Positions 23,810 to 36,769 are shown, counted from the stretch's first letter. The stretch: 64,000 nucleotides of DNA from Pegea sp. RAD2-039 (GCA_034620365.1 JAQGEQ010000071.1:3472001-3536000), one strand, 5' to 3'. Numbers and translations are program-made. Notes: generated by a model from the letters alone, not told the origin.

Positions 23810-26800
23810 TTTAGTTTCAACCCTAAAAGCTAGACAACCGAGTCATTTATTAAAACTTTTACTCAACTGGGCAGCTTCCCACTTTTTACGCAACTCTCTA
23901 CCAGTCTCTTGCTGCTTTTTGATTCGATCAGGATTTATATAAGGTTGGTTTAGTTAGGGTGGTTGATGCAGAAGTTTCAGAGTTTGAAGATTTTATTTAT
24001 AGTTAATTGATTTAAGAGATGTATGATAATTGGTCTGATATTGGAAGATGTTGAACCGACTCGGTAAAACGCCTTGAAGTCAAGGAAAAAACATCCTGGA
24101 CAACAAGTAGTTAGACTGGGTACGACAAGAACAAAGGCTCGTAAAACACAGCAATATGTTTTTTAATTTTTCAAATCTATATTTACAGAGAACTTTCACT
24201 ATTTTTCTGGTTTAGTTCATCTAAATTTTCTTGTTAACACATAAAGTCTTTACGATTTTTTCCTTCTTTAAATTCGTATAAAATATTAGAAGAAGAAAAG
24301 TCCTATAAAGATTTTAGAACTATAAATTCTCGGTACAAAAAAATCTTATGTATAAAAACAGGTTTCAAATTAGATGATTAGAATAGATATGATAGAATTG
24401 TAAAATAAATACAAAATTGTTTTCTCATTTGCAAATTATAAATAAAAATGGAGAAATATTTATTACTTGTATTGCAACGTTTTTCTTAACACTCGTTATT
24501 GAATAAATATCTATAATATTAACATGTAAATAATCAAAACACTTTTTATGTTTTCCCATTAACGTCTATTTGTAGAAATTTTAGTACAAAAATATTGTAA
24601 AGAACTGTTATTTGTTGTTTTTTTGCAAACTTTTTATACTTTCTCTTTTGTTGAATTTTGATAAATACGATAGAACTGTTTATTTTGTTTGATACTTTTG
24701 TTTCAATCATAGGTTAATTATATTATGAAATTCACTCACATACATTTGGAAAAAAGTATTTCAATGTTACATGAACCAACTTATTCCATTATACCAAAAT
24801 CTGAGCATGTCTTTACTTTCTGATAAACATATCACTTTCAAAACATACTCTTAAAATATACCGCTTGTAATACTTTGGTTACTACAGAAGTTTCACTTGC
24901 TTTTTTACCAATCTTTTGATAGTAAAACTGGAAGGTATGTTTATAAGTCTGCGAGGTATGTCAAATTTTATTGAAATTATATCAAGCAAAGATTGAAAAA
25001 TGAATTAAATACGGAACAATAAAAAACAGTGATATGGTTCACATTACTAAATTTTTATATTTTAGAAATTTTTATTCGTTAATTCTTTAAAGATAAAAGT
25101 ATTAGGGAGAAAATATGTTAAATAAATCAGCTAATTAAAAAAGTTTTGAACTTCGTTTTATTTCAGTTTTTTATTGAGGCTTGAATACATGTTCCGGCAC
25201 ATACTAGAATATTAAAGACGAAAATGTTTATTACTCAAAATTAAATACGCATCTATTTATTTTATCACTCAAACTAAAAATTTTAATATTTACTGTTTAG
25301 TTATTTAAAAAATTCAGTTTTACAAATTGCTTTTAGTTCTGGTTGAATTACAAAAAAAAACTATTATACAATTTATTATTGTTATAAAAAAATAAAGACG
25401 AAACCTAAACTTAAATTTTTTTAGTTTAAAAATAGATATTTTTATACTTAATCTTTGTTTATAACAAAAATTTATTTAAAAACTATTAGTTACAAAATAT
25501 TATTTTTTCAGACGCAGCCTTAAAATTGACTGATTATAATTGTAGCCTAAGTACGTTTGACCGTTTTCAATTGGTGCTTATATGTTGTGTTTCCTAATTG
25601 ACTGTAAAGTTATATTGTTTTCAAATTTTGTCTTTTGTAAAATACTGTTGGACTGTAGTATCTGGTTAAGGTTAAAATTGATGAATTGAATTATTTGTTC
25701 TGTAATTAACTAAAAGTTTAATTAATTAATTTTTTATTATTATAATTATTTTCTATTACTATATTTTGTTAATTAGTTATCATAGAACTATCATTTTCTA
25801 TATCTATTTATCTGCAATTTGTACTATTTACAACAAATATGAACTCACTAAATTTTTACAACTATCTTATATAAATAAAAGCATCGTTTGTGTAAAAACA
25901 AATTATGCCTATTACTTTAAACTTATATCAAACTATAAAAAACAGATGTTAGGCTTTAAAAATAGTATTACTTGCCTAATATGTCGGTAATTTGTCCTAG
26001 CTTAACCACAGTTTTAATTTAAATCGTTTTTACCACAAAATTACTCCACGCGTATGAATATAAAGAACCCAAACAAATGTTGCGCAATACTATGCTATAG
26101 TAAGTAGAATGTCTCATTCATTGTTTTGTTAGCGACTAGACGTCTGTTTTGAGATAAATTTGTCTTTTATTTTAATCCTAATTTATATCTATTTACTGAA
26201 GTTTAAAAATTTGATGTTAATCAATTGTAAAAGTTATGATAATGAAATGTGGTTTGATAAGCTATTCAATTTTAAAGTAATTAAAACAATTTTCAGAATC
26301 AAATTTAGTTTTAAGTAGAAATGGTTTCTCAAGTTTAAATAAATTATTTGATATTTTTACAACTTGAATATATTTCATTTAAAAAATGTATTCTTAATTT
26401 TTCTCTTATTCTGTTTAAATATTTAATTAAATTAAAGTTTTTGTCTGTATGGTAAAGAGTGCTTACCTAATTTTTTACTATTTTTTAACAACAGTTTTAA
26501 ATTTGTGCTGCTAAAAATTTTCAATTTTCTTAATTATAATAATTTGTCATCAATATTCTAAACTCATTTTTTCATGTTTTAATTGATATAAATAATAAAT
26601 AATAGACTGTTTGATAAATTTCACATTTTATTGTTTTGTTTTGCTCTAAAATATGTGTTATGAATTATTCAATTTTTATGTAAACTTTTCAGAAATAATC
26701 AAATTTGTTTTTTTATTACTTTACTATGTTTACATAGTTTTCAAGTTTTCATATTTGTTTTTTAACCTTTAATTTTTCTAGTTTATATTTTCATCTTCTT

Positions 26801-26905
26801 AGACTATAAGTAAATGAAATTGAATAATAATATCTTCAACCTTTTTTTTAGATTTAACTTTAAAAACTTTTTTAATTCAGGTGCAGCCTTTTAATTTTGT
26901 TTTTC
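23810..26905. other. Intergenic, upstream of Tribbles gene
   Basis: Very AT-rich. Short open frames (for example 25766-25990) have no domain signal and amino-acid composition typical of AT-rich noise. The Tribbles promoter and any 5' UTR exon should lie here, but neither can be placed with confidence. Confidence 0.45.
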
Positions 26906-26909
26906 ATGT

Positions 26910-26920
26910 TCCTTTTTTAG
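26910..26920 (+). promoter_or_regulatory. 3' splice-site-like sequence upstream of the Tribbles ATG
   Basis: TCCTTTTTTAG ends 32 bases before the start codon. A further CAG after a T-rich stretch lies at about 26880. Either could close a 5' UTR intron or accept a spliced leader. Confidence 0.45.
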
Positions 26921-26952
26921 TTTGATTACATTGATGAAAGTAAAAATTATTT

Positions 26953-29665
26953 ATGAACATTCAGCGTTCCACACCAATTTTGATAAACCCTGGGTCACGT
27001 GTTCGGCGTGATACCATCGAATCAATCAAGGAGTCCCCAGCAAGTTATCCAGGCCAATCAGATAAACCAGTTCCAGGTCTAGGAGCATCAACCCCTCCAT
27101 CTTTTATACCAGATGGAAGTTATAAACATACAAGAGTGGATAGTTATGATATTTTAGAACAATTAGAAGGACATAATTCTGGAAATGTTTATAGAGCTGT
27201 TAATATACACAATGATTTAGAATTTGTTTGCAAGGTTTGTTTTAATTTGACTAATTTCAATTATTTTCAGTTGATTTAAAATGAAAATTTTATTTAGGTA
27301 TAAATTTGTTATCTTCAAAAGTTCAATTTTAAGACCAATTGATTATACTTTGGAAATATATTTTGATTATTTGAAACTAAAGTTAATAAATTACAGAATT
27401 AACTTTTGTAACATTTATTAATTGCGAAATATATAAACAACCAAACACTAGTTAAAAATCATTTAAAAGCTTTGGTTTGCATTTTATAATTATTCAAATT
27501 ATGGAATTACCTATTGGTATATTTTTATAGATTTTTTTGTGATAAGTAAATATGAAATAAATATTTTGTCTAATAATTTTCAAAATGTTTACAAATTTGC
27601 TCAGGTGTATGACCGTTGTGAATATGGAAAACTAATTTCAATATATCACAGAATAGACAAACACCCAAATATTAATTTCATATCTGATAAAGTTGTTCAA
27701 CCTACAAAAGTTTATGTATTTTATCAACCAGGTCAAGCTATTACCTCTGAAATATTGCCAAAAAGTAGTTTATTCTATTTTAAATTTTAGTTTGGTTTAA
27801 ATTTCAAAGTATTTATTTAGAAATATTTATTTAACTGTCTTCACTTAACTTGTCAAAGGAGCTATAAGCTCATAAGTATAAATCTTATTATCTTTTCAGC
27901 ATTCAAAGCAGACAACTTACATAATTATATCCGAAGTAAAATTCGACTACCAGAAGATGTAGCTGCATGTTTATTCACTCAAATAGTGGCAGCTATCTCA
28001 CATTGTCATAAAAACAATGTAGTTGTCAAAGATTTAAAATTAAGAAAGTTTATTTTTCAAGATCCTGAAAAGTAAGTTTTCACTGATAACTTAATCAGTG
28101 TCAGCTTCAGTTGTAGAAAGTGATAATTTGACTTCTGGTAGTCGTATGAGTTTCTTTTAATTGTTTATAGAGTTGAGATCAGTTAGTAAAGCTAATGACA
28201 GAATTAGATAAAATGTTAATATCTTTCAGAAAACGTATCTTGCTTGAATGCATAGATGATGCTCATGTGCTTGAAAACGGAGACGAAAGAATTGCTGAAG
28301 ACGGGTAAGTTTGTAGCTCACTTGTATATTTCAATAATCTTTAAATTCGTGACAACAAATGTTCAAATACTAAAGTGATGTTATCTGTAATTATCACAGA
28401 AAAGCTTTTCCGGCTTACGTCAGTCCTGAAATGATTCTATATCTGAAAAAATCGAAATCAAAAGAGGCGGAATTCAATGGTAAGTCACGTGATGTTTGGA
28501 GGCTAGGAATCATGTTGTATACAATGTAAGTAAAACTAAATCAAATATTTGCACAGTTGGTTTAAAGCAACTTCTTCAATTGCTCTTTCAAGGTTAGTTG
28601 GTTGTTATCCGTTCAAAGTAGAAGATAAAAAAGTGATGGCAAAAATTTTTCACTGTCAATATACTATACCATCAAGTGTGTCGCCTGAAGCATCAGATTT
28701 GATCAGACATATGCTAAAACGTCAACCATCTCATCGAATCATCGCCGAAGATATCTTATATCATCCATGGATCAAGTGTAAAGGTCAGAATTAAATTTTT
28801 TCTACAATTTCATCACTTCAAAGATGTTTTGAGAACAACTTTCACTGATCTTCGTATTTCAAGAATTTCTCTATTTTGATTTTCTTGGTTTGAAATCAAT
28901 TTTCGACTGATGTTTATTGTAAGTTTTCATTGACAACATCAGGTTGACGTAACAGCAAACATTTTCATCATCATCCTTATATCTTGCATAACCTCGAAAT
29001 TTCGTAATATCCTTTTATATTGTATCAAATTCAAAGTTGCAATACCTGCTGCTGTTTATTCAGTACTCTTCTATCACTATTTCTTTTTCTCTTTCTCAAT
29101 ATTAATTAACAAATTTTTTAATGATGAATTTGAGATTTATGTTTTGTGACCAAACTTCAACATTTATATTCAAATCTAGAAAATCCATTTCAGTTGAGTT
29201 GTAGCCTACTCTAGCGTAGTTGCTGGTTGTAAGATCTATCTTTAAAAAGCCACTGTGGAATTCTTGTGGTTTTTTTTGTATATTATAATAGTATTGACGC
29301 ACCCTGAACAAGCTTAGTATTACATTTAAACGCTTCTCATGCTTTTCTAGTTTTGCTGCACAAAGTTTAACCAAACAAATAAAGCTTCGAAAAATTTATT
29401 TATTAGTAAATATTTGTAGATCAAATATTTGTAGATCAAATTTCGTCTGAGTTCAAATTTCTACATTTTTGTGTCCTTAGGTAAATTTTTGGATCCAAAT
29501 CATCAAATGATTCCATTAGGATGCGGAGGAGAGTCTGAAGTAGTTGATGAGATTGCTTTGAACGATCTGAAAAGATTCCCTCACAGTTACAGTTTGCCAG
29601 CAAGTCTCTTCTCACAATGCACATACGCAGATCAGATTGTACCAGATATAGATGATCAAAAATAA
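26953..29665 (+). CDS. TRIB2: Tribbles pseudokinase (TRIB2-like)
   Basis: Seven exons (26953-27234, 27605-27731, 27900-28071, 28230-28304, 28400-28525, 28593-28783, 29481-29665) give 385 residues. The N-terminus begins MNIQRSTPI, very like vertebrate TRIB2. The kinase-like domain keeps the beta-3 lysine (K94). The catalytic HRD is VKD (179-181, in VVVKDLKLRKF) and the DFG position reads CID (200-202), where vertebrate Tribbles have SLE. The C lobe has AYVSPEM, DVWRLGIMLYTMLVG and ILYHPW (315-320, the MEK-binding type motif). The tail has DQIVPD (375-380), the COP1 ubiquitin-ligase binding motif. Known: Tribbles scaffolds bring substrates such as C/EBP proteins to COP1 and modulate MAPK and AKT signalling. 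Odd: seven coding exons against about three in vertebrates. The symbol is by similarity; it may be the single pre-duplication Tribbles. Confidence 0.93.
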
Positions 29666-29666
29666 A
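29661..29666 (+). terminator. AATAAA overlapping the Tribbles stop codon; a second lies at 29885
   Basis: AATAAA overlaps the TAA stop and is too close to the stop to be the main signal unless the 3' UTR is tiny. Another AATAAA at 29885-29890 gives a more ordinary 3' UTR of about 230 bases. Confidence 0.35.
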
Positions 29667-29899
29667 TTTCTTCTTAGTGATAAAAACAATCGTAATGAAC
29701 AAGCACTTCCGATAATTTATTTATTGTTGTTGTTGATAATTTCATAAAAAATTATTGACTTTAGTGGTGAAAGATTTTCTCTTTACTGCCCCCTACCGTT
29801 TAATTGTTTTCTTTATTATTTCTGTTTATTTTGAAAAATGCCTTGAAAATAAGAACTAAATAGTTTTAACGATAATATAAAAATAATAAAATGATTTAA

Positions 29900-31140
29900 A
29901 TCTTTTCTTTTATCACATTTTCTTGTTGTTTTCATGAATATTTTCAAACCTTTACACACTTAATCATTTGCTCTTATTTGTTTTTTGAAATATTTGTACT
30001 GAAAAAGAGATTCAGTAATACAATTACCACAAGCACTTTACAAGCATATTATCATTTTTATTGGGTATTATTTCATGTTGATGACGTCAAATTTATTTGT
30101 TCTAATATATAATCTTTGCAAAATTAGGTCCTACTATTAGCAATGAATGAAAGATTATGAGTAACTCACATTACTTTTTCTGTTTCACTGTAAATCACAA
30201 AGCAATAGAAATATTTGTAAAATGTGTAATTAGTATTTCAGTATTTTCTCATCGTGTAAATAATTTTGTTTAGTTTTTCGTTTACTAGAAGTCACCTGAA
30301 ACTATAATTGATTGTTTTATTACTTGAATAATCTAATTTAGCAAGATGAAAAATTACTACAGGTCTTTTTATAAATCGACCAAAATGTTGTGGGACATTT
30401 TTGCAAACTTTGTTCTACATTATTTAGACTCGCAAACGAGAAATGAAAGTTGATCAAAAAGTTAAATGTTTTGTGTTTGTTGCGCCAACTGAAACCTAAT
30501 AAAATATCTTTATTTTGATTTTCGTTATTTCATCATCTTAAATAATCTTACAACAAAATTGTTAGTATTAAAGATTTGAAACTAAATATTAGAATAGTTT
30601 GAAAAGTGTTAGAAAGAATGTTGAATGTTTGTTGTGAAACTATAAACCTAGATGTGACGGCTATATTGACCCAAGTTATATTTGTGAAAGAAATTTCTGT
30701 CTGTTAAAAGTTGTGTAATCACTGGTGATGTACACCACCTAGTACTTTTCCATCATTACATTTACTACACATTACTTTATTATAGCAATCAGCTTCCTAT
30801 TTATTAAAATGAAACCTTTACTAACATCTTTACTAATATCTTGAAGATATGTGAGTCCTTACTCAATTGGAAATATGCTTTTGAAAGAAAGGAAGACAAA
30901 ACAAAGTCTTCAAATTATCCAAAAACATTTTAGTATCAGTTGTCAAAGTTATTTAAAAGAATTTTTTTGAAATAGAACGAAAGATTAAATTCAACAAACC
31001 AAACTTAAATAATTAGACGTTACACCGGTTTATAGCCTCGTAAAAACAAACCTATTTCATACCCAGGTCTTTTTGTACTTATTTATTCAAGCATAGAACT
31101 TAAAACACTTTTAAAATTATTTAAAACTCTTTGAAAACAG
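29900..31140. other. Intergenic, no recognised gene
   Basis: AT-rich spacer after the Tribbles gene. It contains one isolated TGACGTCA at 30082. Nothing else was recognised. Confidence 0.45.
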
Positions 31141-31560
31141 GATCAATTCTATCGCGACGTGTACACAAAAAGAAGAGTATTGTAGGCTTGGAAGTCGTAC
31201 ATCCATCATTAAGTGAAGAGTTTGGTATTAGATAAAGAAAGATTTTTGTATCTTCACTTGGCTAATGAAGCTATCGTTTTTGCTGAATCAACAAAAAACC
31301 TAAAAAATAAATTAAATAAAAAAGTCATAAAAATGGGTGAAAATATATCAACAATAAATATAAGATGTCAAACCTTTTTTACAAACTATAAAAAAATACG
31401 AAGTGATATGTACCTAAGATGAAGTCGGAATCATGAAAACCTTTTCACACCTTTGGATGAATTCAAATGAAACAACTGACAGAAGTACTTCTGAACACTT
31501 AAAGCTACAAGAACGTTTAAAATTTCAAGCTGATGTCAACTTCCTTGATGTGGAGTCTGG
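31141..31560 (+). mobile_element. Reverse-transcriptase-like fragment of another LINE type
   Basis: A 69-codon frame at 31213-31422 reads HLANEAIVFAESTKNLKNKL, close in pattern to the RT segment LRFADDIVIFAES-x-LQ-L common in RTE-like and related LINEs, with the catalytic FADD corrupted to LANE. Adjoining sequence in the same direction is interrupted by stops. This is most likely a decayed fragment, not a gene. The assignment rests on one motif. Confidence 0.4.
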
Positions 31561-31569
31561 TAAAGTACC

Positions 31570-32480
31570 TTCGATCTAAAAACTTCTTAGGAATGAAAAA
31601 CTTCAAGTATAAAATATTTGACAAAACTAGTGGTAGTAAATCTACCAGCATGGAATCAAGAAACGACTTCATATATCTTGGCATAGATAACTAAAAAGAG
31701 CTTTGTTGATAATAGGCTAACTGAAGAAAAACCCAATAACAATTTCGAGCCTGTAAACACTGCCGGAAGGCTACAACTAACATCACCAAAATCCAGCGAC
31801 AATTTTCATAATTCTTCCTTTAAAAACTATATTTAATGTTTATTCTATTTCTATCTTCGTTACTTTGATTTCTATATGTGGATCTCTCAACTTTCTGAGA
31901 TTGTTGAAACTGTTAATAAAATCAAATATTACCTCTCATACAAAAAGTTTACTCCAAGTTGTTCTATAATGAAGTAGAAAAGAATTGTTCTATGATTTGT
32001 GGAAGAAACCTTTTATGATCTTTTATTGTTTCTCTGTTTAAAAACCCAACTAAACTCAGTGAGCTACCTGGTAACATTTCCTTTTTATCTTAAACATACA
32101 TTTCTAACTCAAAACCTTCTAAATGTTTCCTTGATTTGTAAATCCAAAAATATGATTAATTTTTATCTAAAGTTTTTATTTAATTATTTATGTTTAAATC
32201 AAATAAACAATCAAACGATTTTGAGAGGCATATTTATTTTGTTTATATTTTGGCACCCTCTAACAACTGAATATTCAAATAAACCAATTAATGATAATAA
32301 AAGTGAAAACTGATATAAACTTTGAAGAAAATTTGACAAATTTAATGAAGATGAGTATAGATGATAAAAAAGATATAATTGTAATTAAAAAATCTGAGAT
32401 AAACTTTCATTCTACAAATAGAATTATTTGTTTCAAAAAATGATGAATTATTTTTGATAAAATTATTAATCAGTAATTTG
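31570..32480. other. Spacer between RT-like fragment and serpin
   Basis: AT-rich. An open frame at 31999-32313 is Leu/Phe/Asn-rich without domain signal and is judged chance. No serpin polyadenylation signal stands out just downstream of the serpin stop. Confidence 0.4.
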
Positions 32481-32493
32481 ATGACTAATAATG

Positions 32494-33597
32494 TCAGTTT
32501 AAAGAAGCAACTTTTCCAAAAAACAAAATTGTTTTTGAAGAGTTATGTCGAATCAAGAACCAAAATGGATGATCACAATTAAACTGGACAGGAGGGAAGA
32601 AAGCCATCCTGGCAATTGCTACAACAGTTGCAGCAGCTGCTTCAGTTCCTTCTTCATCAACTTCAACAAAAGATTTGTGGATTATATTTGAAATGAAAAG
32701 ATCATTTGCATCACAAATCTCTTTTAAACTTTCTTTTGTGCAATCAAACAAATCTGTAACACCCAAAGACTTAAATGGTTTTACCAAATCTTGTTCATAT
32801 TCTAAAACAAATTTTGGAAGTTTTAATTCAACTTTCTCACTTTTACAGTCATCTAACATCTTATTCATCTGATCAACAGTGATACTGGAATGTAGATCAT
32901 CAACACCATACCTTTCATCTGGTAGAAAGATACACATGGAAACCTGATCATCTTTATATGGAAGTTGTAAGCATTGAAGTTTAAGTTTTTCATCATAATT
33001 ACAAAGAAAAGATTCTTGTTTTTGCATCATTTTCACTTTACAAACTTTTTTATCTTGACAATAAAAATTTCCAGCTTTAGTTGCAGATTTTTCAAATTGA
33101 TCTTTCCATTTTCCTTTAAAGTATATTGCTGAAGTTAAAATCAATTTGGTTAATGGTGTAACCACGCCCTGTTGTAAAACTTCCTCAATTTTTCCATGAG
33201 TCTTTTCTTCTACCCATTTATTTATTTCCATTCTTGACTCTTCAGGATTAGTTTTATAATCTAGAGTTTTAATTTCAGCATCAAATTTTTCTTTCAATTG
33301 ATCGCAAAAGTTCTTTTTCAAACTCAAAGATTTTTCAGGAAAAATACTATTTGCAGTTGTCAACAAACTTTCTGAATTTGATTGGTTAAGTTTTAGTTTT
33401 AAAAGTTCTTCTGTTATTTGTATGATATTTTCAAATCCTAAACCTTTTATCAGCTGATCTCTAGAAGTTTCACTTGTTCCAAATAAAACCATTGACATCG
33501 CAAGTGAGATGTTATAAGGGGAAAAGAAGATGTTTTTATCCTTTTCTTCTTCAATAAGCTTTTTGTAAAGATTTAAACAAAAGTCAGAAGCAGGCAT
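32494..33597 (-). CDS. Serpin, intracellular (clade B-like), intronless
   Basis: A single 367-residue frame spans the whole serpin fold from the first helix to the C-terminal FFGKVASLN. There is no signal peptide and no N-terminal extension, as in intracellular clade B serpins. Inhibitory hallmarks are present: TSAIYFKGKW (strand 3A/shutter region), hinge EEGTEAAAAT (315-324) with small residues at P12-P9, and HPFWFLI after the loop. The reactive loop has the same length as alpha-1-antitrypsin, placing P1-P1' at M331-A332 with Arg at P2 (R330). Inferred: inhibitor of chymotrypsin- or elastase-like proteases; if the register shifts by one, Arg becomes P1 and trypsin-like targets are likely. 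Most animal clade B genes have several introns, so an uninterrupted coding region suggests retroposition or intron loss. No A-tail or target-site duplication was seen. The frame is undamaged. Confidence 0.95.
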   Translation of the reverse strand: MPASDFCLNLYKKLIEEEKDKNIFFSPYNISLAMSMVLFGTSETSRDQLIKGLGFENIIQITEELLKLKLNQSNSESLLTTANSIFPEKSLSLKKNFCDQLKEKFDAEIKTLDYKTNPEESRMEINKWVEEKTHGKIEEVLQQGVVTPLTKLILTSAIYFKGKWKDQFEKSATKAGNFYCQDKKVCKVKMMQKQESFLCNYDEKLKLQCLQLPYKDDQVSMCIFLPDERYGVDDLHSSITVDQMNKMLDDCKSEKVELKLPKFVLEYEQDLVKPFKSLGVTDLFDCTKESLKEICDANDLFISNIIHKSFVEVDEEGTEAAAATVVAIARMAFFPPVQFNCDHPFWFLIRHNSSKTILFFGKVASLN

Positions 33598-33609
33598 GAT
33601 GTTAGATTT

Positions 33610-36150
33610 TTTTCAAAATCTTAAGTCTATCAACAAATGTTGTTAATAATTCTCACTAAGTATTATATTATTTATTAAGTTAATGATAAAAAGCTAACAT
33701 ACAATTGTTAATTATCAAAAATAAAGCTGCTATAAGCAGTCTATAATACATTTGTTAAACATACTTAACTCAAAAAGTCATAATTTTTGATATTATTCAT
33801 TTTCTTATGCTTAAATTTACTACAGTAAGACTAAACAATAAAAACAATTTAAATAGATAAAAAAATTTTTAGAAAAAAAATATAGAACAATTTTTCTTTA
33901 TAAATTTATTTTTAAAACTTCAATAATTAAATGTTACTCATATAAAAATTTAATATAGAATAAAACTTTATTAGTTAATTTTTTTCAAACAAACCTAAAA
34001 GAAATTTGTTGTCCAGCCTTTTGTTGTTAATAATTAATTATATTTCCTGAATTTTTGTTTTATTTACCTACAAGTTGAGTGTACTTTTTTGGCTGTTTAA
34101 TAATTTGTACTTCTTATAATAATTTTTCTCTTTTAAGTACAATAGAAATTTGGCTTTATAAATTTAATAGAAAATACATCAATCTTTAAATAATGTTTAA
34201 TCTAGTTTTGCTTGAATAATAACGAACTAATAAGGTGCTTACTATCTAAAATATTTACTGTGTAATTCTAAATTTTGATTTCAATAAAATTGTTTTTGCT
34301 GGATTCCTCCCAAAGCTATTTTAAATGTTTGTTTCAAACAAAACTTGATGTCTTCAACTGAATTGAATATTTCACAAAAAAAATTTTTCAATTGAAGTAG
34401 ATAGTTAGCCACAATACCTTTTGTGTTCTTATGTAGTAAAAAGTCTTTAATCGTGTAATGTTGAAGGGCACTAAAATACTCATTCTTGTAAGTATGATTG
34501 CTGCAAAGAACTTAGGAGAACAATTTGATAAATTTAGAGGCTCTTAAGTTAAAGACTCTTAATCTAAATACTTTTAACACTCAGGAAATAAACTAGTATA
34601 TTTAATTGCAATGAATCGTTCTTAAACATCTTTCGATGTGAATTATCAACTTACCTTCAGTACGAAAACAAAATCAGTTATCTAAGTTATTAAGCTAGCT
34701 CTTTACAAGTTTGTTGAAGTATACAGCAAAGAACTTAACTTAAAGCTATGCAGATAGAGTAACAAAATACAGCAAACATATATCTAACTACAAAACTGAG
34801 TGGATTTTTAATGTTAAAAAAATTGATGTTCTACTTGATACAGTTGAAACTTCTAAGGATTTTAAATTTCAGAGCAATTACTTTTTACAGATTTGCATTC
34901 CAGAATTTGAGATCTATCAAAAATAAATTACGTTGCATTCTTTTTATGGTAAAATAAAAAGAAGAACAAATTGATTTTTAGAAAATTGTTTACAACAAAA
35001 GTAAAATATTCAAAGTTGTTTGTAGTAGTAACTGATGAAGATGTTTTATACTGGGACCCAATCAAGTGCTTCAATTTCTATTTGAGAGGTGAAATAAAAA
35101 ATGGTTTACATCGATTGATATGTCATCATTGTATTTTGAGCCCAGAAAGTTTTAAGACTGGAAACGGAAAAATTTATCAAAAGTTGTAATTTAAACAGTC
35201 ATCTGTATTAAAATAAACCATTAAAATAAACCATTGCACCTCAAAAGTGTTCTCGATATGGTTGCTGCTGAATATGATAACCTGATATTTAACACAACAT
35301 TGTGATGATAAAGCCAAGGGTAAAAGACTTTATTCTTTATTCGGAAATTGATTTTTTTGAGGGATAAAAGAAACACCGTTCAGCTTAATGACAAAAATGG
35401 GTCGTTTACTTGGCATTCACGATTGACATTACCATTTATCTTTTATCTTTAAATGATTCAATACTAGGCCAAGAAACTTTTCAGTTATTTAATGTAGTAT
35501 CTATTTAGAATTTGAGATCTTATTCAGTTGGAACCTAAATATGAAATTTTAAGCTGAAACAATAGTTTGATAATCTTTCTTTCTCGAGAAAAAATATCCC
35601 AATCACTTGACTATTTGGTTCGACATATCGTAAATCACTTTTTAGTAAAATGTTTAAAATAAAAATTCCCTATCGCTGCTGATTAATTGACAATCATCTT
35701 TTAAGTAGTTTTTGTAAACATTTGCGCCTATTTTCAAATAGTTGTTAAAACTAACGTCAAATTTTGTAACAACTTTCTATGAATTTTTTTAATATTATTT
35801 CTATGAATATTTTGTTATCAGTAGAGTATCATGGTTTTCTTGTTGTAGAAACTCACAAGTTTGAGAAACTTTATTCTACATTATCAATGTAAATTAAACG
35901 ATGAAAACAATTTGGATATCTATGTTGTCAAATCCAAGAAGTTGAAAAATCTTTATATTCTATTTGTTGAAAATTAAATATAAACTCACATATTAACAAG
36001 TTGAATTTTAATCACTTACAAAAATGCTTAAGAAATTAATTAGTCAGATATTATTATCAACTAATTATAAACACAAATTTAGTAGATAATTCTTTATTCA
36101 TTATGGCTTGTTTATATTCTTTAGCTTTTTGATGTTTACCCAATTATTAT
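33610..36150. other. Intergenic, includes an unassigned 72-codon frame
   Basis: AT-rich. A plus-strand frame at 34971-35189 has a more protein-like composition than neighbouring noise (FVVVTDEDVLYWDPIKCFNF, then RLICHHCIL), but it lacks a good Met context and I recognise no family. It could be a decayed transposase or other relic. Nothing else is supported. Confidence 0.3.
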
Positions 36151-36159
36151 TTTATTTAA

Positions 36160-36760
36160 CGCTTGGCTGCAAATGACAAATTATACAGATCTTAGCAAAA
36201 AAACAATATGAGCAGAAACATAATAAAAAGGTTTTTAGTATCACAACGCTAGTTAATTGATGTAAAAATACTATTAACACTTCAAAAGCATAAGTAATGG
36301 AAAATAAATTAACCAAGTAAGAGAAAAAAATGAAGAGACTGGCTGCATTTACTTGTTAACGAAAATACTTAAGACATATTTAGTAAGATATTTTTGAAAG
36401 AAATTATAGATTTTGATAAAGTAATTGAATCAGGAAGGGAATTCCAAACCTTTTCTACCAAAAAAGCTTTTAGTTCACTAGATTTTATCAAATCTGTTGA
36501 GTTGGTTAACTTTGAATAAAAAAACCTCTGAAGATGTAATTATGATTACGATCTTTTAAAAAATCATTAAGGTTGAAATGATAGAAACCATTAATAATTT
36601 TAAATGTAGTGGTAACTGTTTACAAGATCAGAAAGATGACGTCGATATTGCAAAGATTTAAATTAAACTTATAGAAATAGTGTGATGGAAGGGTCTGCAA
36701 AATCTAAGGAGACCTTTCCACGAAAACGAACTTTCTACCTTTCATGTAGATTTTATTACT
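36160..36760 (-). mobile_element. Fragment of the ancient LINE family, 3' part
   Basis: Minus-strand sequence near 36460-36420 gives the LINE C-terminal phrase WNSLPDSIT, and the end near 36160-36210 resembles the terminal part of the relic at 20990 (GGCTGCAAATGACAAATTATA against GGCTGCGAGTGACAAATTTAT). No frame is open. This is a 5'-truncated, decayed copy. Confidence 0.6.
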
Positions 36761-36769
36761 ACATTTTTA

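Noticed and set aside
29102-29374. 90-codon minus-strand frame in the last Tribbles intron
   Set aside because: No domain or splice evidence; lies inside an intron on the opposite strand.
32494-33597. Serpin as a bacterial or viral transfer
   Set aside because: Sequence features are ordinary for animal clade B serpins and base composition matches the neighbourhood; intron loss or retroposition is simpler.
34971-35189. 72-codon frame with some protein-like composition
   Set aside because: No family recognised, no start context, no splice support; kept only as a note in the spacer entry.
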